DNA of 7,559 nucleotides from Bacillota bacterium (lineage in GTDB: Bacteria > Bacillota > Clostridia > Acetivibrionales > DSM-1351), in assembly GCA_023417285.1 (NCBI GenBank), contig JAEZFR010000130.1, forward strand, positions 1-7,559, given 5' to 3'. The translations under genes and the position numbers were made by a program. The notes beneath the pieces are model-generated. The model worked only from the letters and a program-made list of their open reading frames with translations, made no database searches and was not told where the DNA came from. Below are positions 5,717 to 7,559 of this stretch, piece by piece; within the stretch, counting starts at the first letter, position 1, and the number at the start of each line of letters is the position of its first letter.

Positions 5717-6649
5717 TTAAATGTCTTTTACTTCTTCAATAATTGCCTTTATTTGTTCTGATGAATATCTCAGCTGTTTCAATTCGTCTTCTGTTATCTT
5801 CAACTCAAGAACTCTATCTGCACCGTTTGCACCTACTATTGCTGGTACATTAATAGTTACATCCTCTATACCATATTGACCTTGTAAAACAGTACCAACA
5901 GGCATTATTGTCTTGTAGTCCTTAAGAATTGATTCACAAATTCTGTTTATTGACAGAGCTATACCGTAATAAGTTGCTCCCTTATTCTTGATAATAGTAG
6001 CACCAGCTGACTTAACTTCAGCGAAAAGAGCTTCCTTATCAATTGTTATGCCGTTGGCTCTACAATATTCATCAAACTGTATACCAGCAACGTGTGTAGC
6101 ACTCCATAATGGGAGCTGTGAGTCACCATGTTCTCCAATAATGTAACCGTGAACGTTAGCAACGTCTACATTTAATGCTTTGCTCAAATGCGTTCTGAAT
6201 CTAGCACTGTCAAGAACTGTTCCAGAGCTTATTATCTTATTTGCTGGAAGTCCTGTCCACTTACGAATCATATATGCCAGAACGTCAACAGGGTTTGATA
6301 CACAGAGGATTACTCCTCCGTTGTAGTGTTCCATCATGCTTGCAACTATGCCCTTCATGATTGAAGTATTTTTCTTTGCAAGATCAAGACGAGTTTCTCC
6401 TGGCTTTCTATTAGCGCCAGCTGTTATAACAATTACATCACAATCCTTAACATCAGAATATTCTCCTGAATATACTTTCATGTGTCCAACAAATGATAAA
6501 CCATGGCTGATATCTAGTGCCTCACCATATGCTTTTTCCTTATTTACGTCGATCAATACTAATTCAGAAACTAAATTATTTATTGACATCGCATAAGCTG
6601 CTGAAGCTCCAACGAATCCCGCACCAATTATAGCTATCTTATGTCCCAT
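5717..6649 (-). CDS. mdh: Malate dehydrogenase of the LDH-like family (possibly annotated as L-lactate dehydrogenase)
   Basis: This is a 310-residue cytosolic NAD-dependent 2-hydroxyacid dehydrogenase. The Rossmann loop is GAGFVG at 9-14, and Asp34 ends the second strand, favouring NAD over NADP. Catalytic residues in LDH numbering are Arg109 (here Arg87), Asn140 (Asn119), Asp168 (Asp147), Arg171 (Arg150) and His195 (His174 in GEHGDS). The overall sequence looks like LDH (KPGETRLDL, GATYYGIA). However, the substrate-discriminating position 102 is Arg81 (AGANRKPG) rather than the glutamine of lactate dehydrogenases, and arginine there is the malate dehydrogenase signature. I therefore favour oxaloacetate/malate as substrate, supported by the malic enzyme gene next door. 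The start is the ATG at 6649-6647, 7 bases after GGAGGG (6662-6657); an in-frame upstream ATG at 6712 would add 21 residues absent from the family. Confidence 0.8.
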   Translation of the reverse strand: MGHKIAIIGAGFVGASAAYAMSINNLVSELVLIDVNKEKAYGEALDISHGLSFVGHMKVYSGEYSDVKDCDVIVITAGANRKPGETRLDLAKKNTSIMKGIVASMMEHYNGGVILCVSNPVDVLAYMIRKWTGLPANKIISSGTVLDSARFRTHLSKALNVDVANVHGYIIGEHGDSQLPLWSATHVAGIQFDEYCRANGITIDKEALFAEVKSAGATIIKNKGATYYGIALSINRICESILKDYKTIMPVGTVLQGQYGIEDVTINVPAIVGANGADRVLELKITEDELKQLRYSSEQIKAIIEEVKDI

Positions 6650-6675
6650 ACAAAATCCCTCCAATTTTTTCACAA

Positions 6676-6693
6676 TTGTTTCGATTTTAACAC
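6676..6693. promoter_or_regulatory. Candidate degenerate Rex site at the mdh -10 box
   Basis: TTGTTTC-GATT-TTAACAC (plus strand) matches the clostridial Rex consensus TTGTTAA-N4-TTAACAA at 11 of 14 fixed positions and covers the mdh -10 element. A further half-site, TTGTGAAA, lies at 6675-6668 on the minus strand. This is much weaker than the site upstream of the malic enzyme gene, and it is proposed mainly because the two genes share a pathway. Confidence 0.35.
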
Positions 6694-6712
6694 ATTTAAT
6701 TTTTACATACAA
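6684..6712 (-). promoter_or_regulatory. Probable promoter of mdh
   Basis: TTGTAT (6712-6707), a 17-base spacer and an extended -10 TGTTAAAAT (core TAAAAT at 6689-6684) face mdh. The expected start is near 6677, with a leader of about 28 bases that contains the GGAGGG ribosome-binding site. Confidence 0.55.
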
Positions 6713-6842
6713 ACATCGAAAATTACCGATTATTGGAATAATGCTTCATTCTAACCCTGTTTATGCACAATACGTTGATATTAGTCCAAAAATCTCTGTT
6801 TTTATGGTTTGTTTCATGTGATTGTATACAAAGTTCTAAGCA

Positions 6843-6862
6843 ATTGATAATTAATTATCAAT
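6843..6862. repeat. Perfect 20-bp AT-rich palindrome between coaX and mdh
   Basis: The arms ATTGATAATT and AATTATCAAT are exact complements with no spacer. The centre resembles a Fur-type box (TGATAAT and ATTATCA arms) but with a 2-base gap rather than the usual 1. It is about 190 bases upstream of the mdh start and just past the coaX terminator. It may be an operator for an unidentified regulator. The rest of 6715-6842 shows nothing I can identify. Confidence 0.6.
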
Positions 6863-6876
6863 CCTTTTTATGCTGT

Positions 6877-6914
6877 AAAACAACTACAGCCAAGGCTTTA
6901 CGCCTTGGCTGTAG
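6877..6914 (-). terminator. Rho-independent terminator overlapping the end of coaX
   Basis: A perfect 13-base-pair stem (CTACAGCCAAGGC and its complement, 6914-6902 with 6896-6884) closes a 5-base loop and is followed by TTGTTTT. The coaX stop codon TAA (6900-6898) lies in the loop, so the left arm encodes the last residues of the protein. Confidence 0.9.
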
Positions 6915-7559
6915 GAATATTTCTTTCATAGATTATTCGCAGTCCTTCTAAGGTTAACGTGCTATCAATGGTTTCTATTGTTGTAGATTCTTCTGCAATA
7001 AGCCTTGATAACCCCCCTGTAGCAATAACCCTTATATTTTCTTCCTGCATTTCAACCTTCATTCTGTTTACTATATTGTCAACCTGGCCTGCGTATCCAA
7101 AGATTATCCCGGATTGCATGCTTGAAACTGTATTCTTGCCAATTACACAATCAGGTTTAGCAAGGTCTATTCTAGGTAGCTTAGCTGTTTTCTGAAAGAG
7201 TGCCTCTAAACTTATTTTTATACCAGGGCAAATAACAAGCCCCAAGTATTCACCAATAGAGGATATTGCGCAAAACGTTGTGGCTGTACCCATATCCACT
7301 ACTATAAGCGGCCCCCCATATATTTCAAAGCCAGCAACCGCATTGACAATTGTATCCGCTCCTACTTCCTTGGGATTATGGCACTTTACGTTGATACCTG
7401 TCTTGGTACCCGGTCCAACTATAAGTGGGTATAAATTAAAGTATTTGTATATGGCATGCTCGAGAGAGTACATTATTGGGGGCACAACAGATGCAATTAC
7501 AACAGCCTTAACCTCGTGTACGTCCAGTCTAGCATGATTAAACAAATTAACCATAAACA
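6898..7559 (-). CDS. coaX: Type III pantothenate kinase CoaX, N-terminus beyond window edge
   Basis: This enzyme phosphorylates pantothenate, the first step of coenzyme A synthesis. Type III kinases belong to the ASKHA fold and work as dimers in the cytosol. About 220 codons are present. Compared with B. subtilis CoaX (about 258 residues), roughly the first 40 residues, including the DVGNTN ATP-binding motif, lie beyond 7559. The frame stays open to the edge, so the ATG at 7554-7552 is not the true start. Visible motifs, numbered from that Met, are SVVPPIMYSLE at 22-32, VGPGTKTGI at 46-54, NPKEVGAD with the catalytic aspartate at 67, VVDMGTATT at 85-93, KLPRIDLAKPD, GKNTVSSMQSG and ATGG. Two family-conserved positions differ: GADR is GADT, and the usual GGAIxPG reads GLVICPG. 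The gene ends inside its own terminator. Confidence 0.93.
   Translation of the reverse strand, partial: FMVNLFNHARLDVHEVKAVVIASVVPPIMYSLEHAIYKYFNLYPLIVGPGTKTGINVKCHNPKEVGADTIVNAVAGFEIYGGPLIVVDMGTATTFCAISSIGEYLGLVICPGIKISLEALFQKTAKLPRIDLAKPDCVIGKNTVSSMQSGIIFGYAGQVDNIVNRMKVEMQEENIRVIATGGLSRLIAEESTTIETIDSTLTLEGLRIIYERNIPTAKA

Noticed and set aside
6763..6951. 62-codon plus-strand frame across the coaX terminator
   Set aside because: It runs through the terminator hairpin and the palindrome and has no ribosome-binding site or family similarity that I can see.

Overview
The window is an ordinary, compact, AT-rich chromosomal segment in which every convincing gene lies on the minus strand, so the map below follows transcription from high to low coordinates. 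The low GC content, the Shine-Dalgarno spacing, the BirA and Rex operator types, and the block yaaO-like decarboxylase / tmk / darA / yaaR / holB all point to a Firmicute. I know this block from Bacillus and many clostridia. A malate dehydrogenase of the LDH fold next to a short malic enzyme fits the cellulolytic clostridia (Ruminiclostridium / Acetivibrio type) best. That placement rests on recalled gene content, not on a search.

Layout from right to left. (1) 7559-6877: the C-terminal six-sevenths or so of coaX (type III pantothenate kinase), ending in a terminator whose loop holds the stop codon. (2) 6876-5493: a spacer with a 20-bp perfect palindrome, then a promoter with a degenerate Rex-like site and mdh. 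Mdh is LDH-like, but has arginine at the substrate-specificity position. A strong hairpin follows. (3) 5597-4167: a promoter overlapped by a textbook Rex operator, the malic enzyme gene, five AT-rich 16-17-bp tandem repeats in the 3' untranslated region, and a terminator. (4) 4107-3169: a BirA operator over a good promoter, bioY (biotin transporter S component), then a spacer with two copies of a 23-bp direct repeat and a terminator. (5) 3129-1: a likely promoter, then yaaO-like PLP decarboxylase, tmk (with its own likely promoter), darA, yaaR and the first 37 codons of holB.

Function. Mdh and malic enzyme together would form the malate shunt (oxaloacetate + NADH to malate, then malate to pyruvate + CO2 with reduced NAD(P)). 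This route can move electrons from NADH to NADPH, so control by the NADH/NAD-sensing repressor Rex makes sense. BioY imports biotin under BirA control. The last block mixes replication (thymidylate kinase, clamp-loader delta'), c-di-AMP sensing (DarA) and an amino-acid decarboxylase of unknown substrate.

No mobile genes, CRISPR array, tRNA, rRNA or novel defence-type system is visible. The points of interest are regulatory and enzymological: redox control of the malate shunt, the LDH/MDH specificity residue, the operators and the unexplained repeats.
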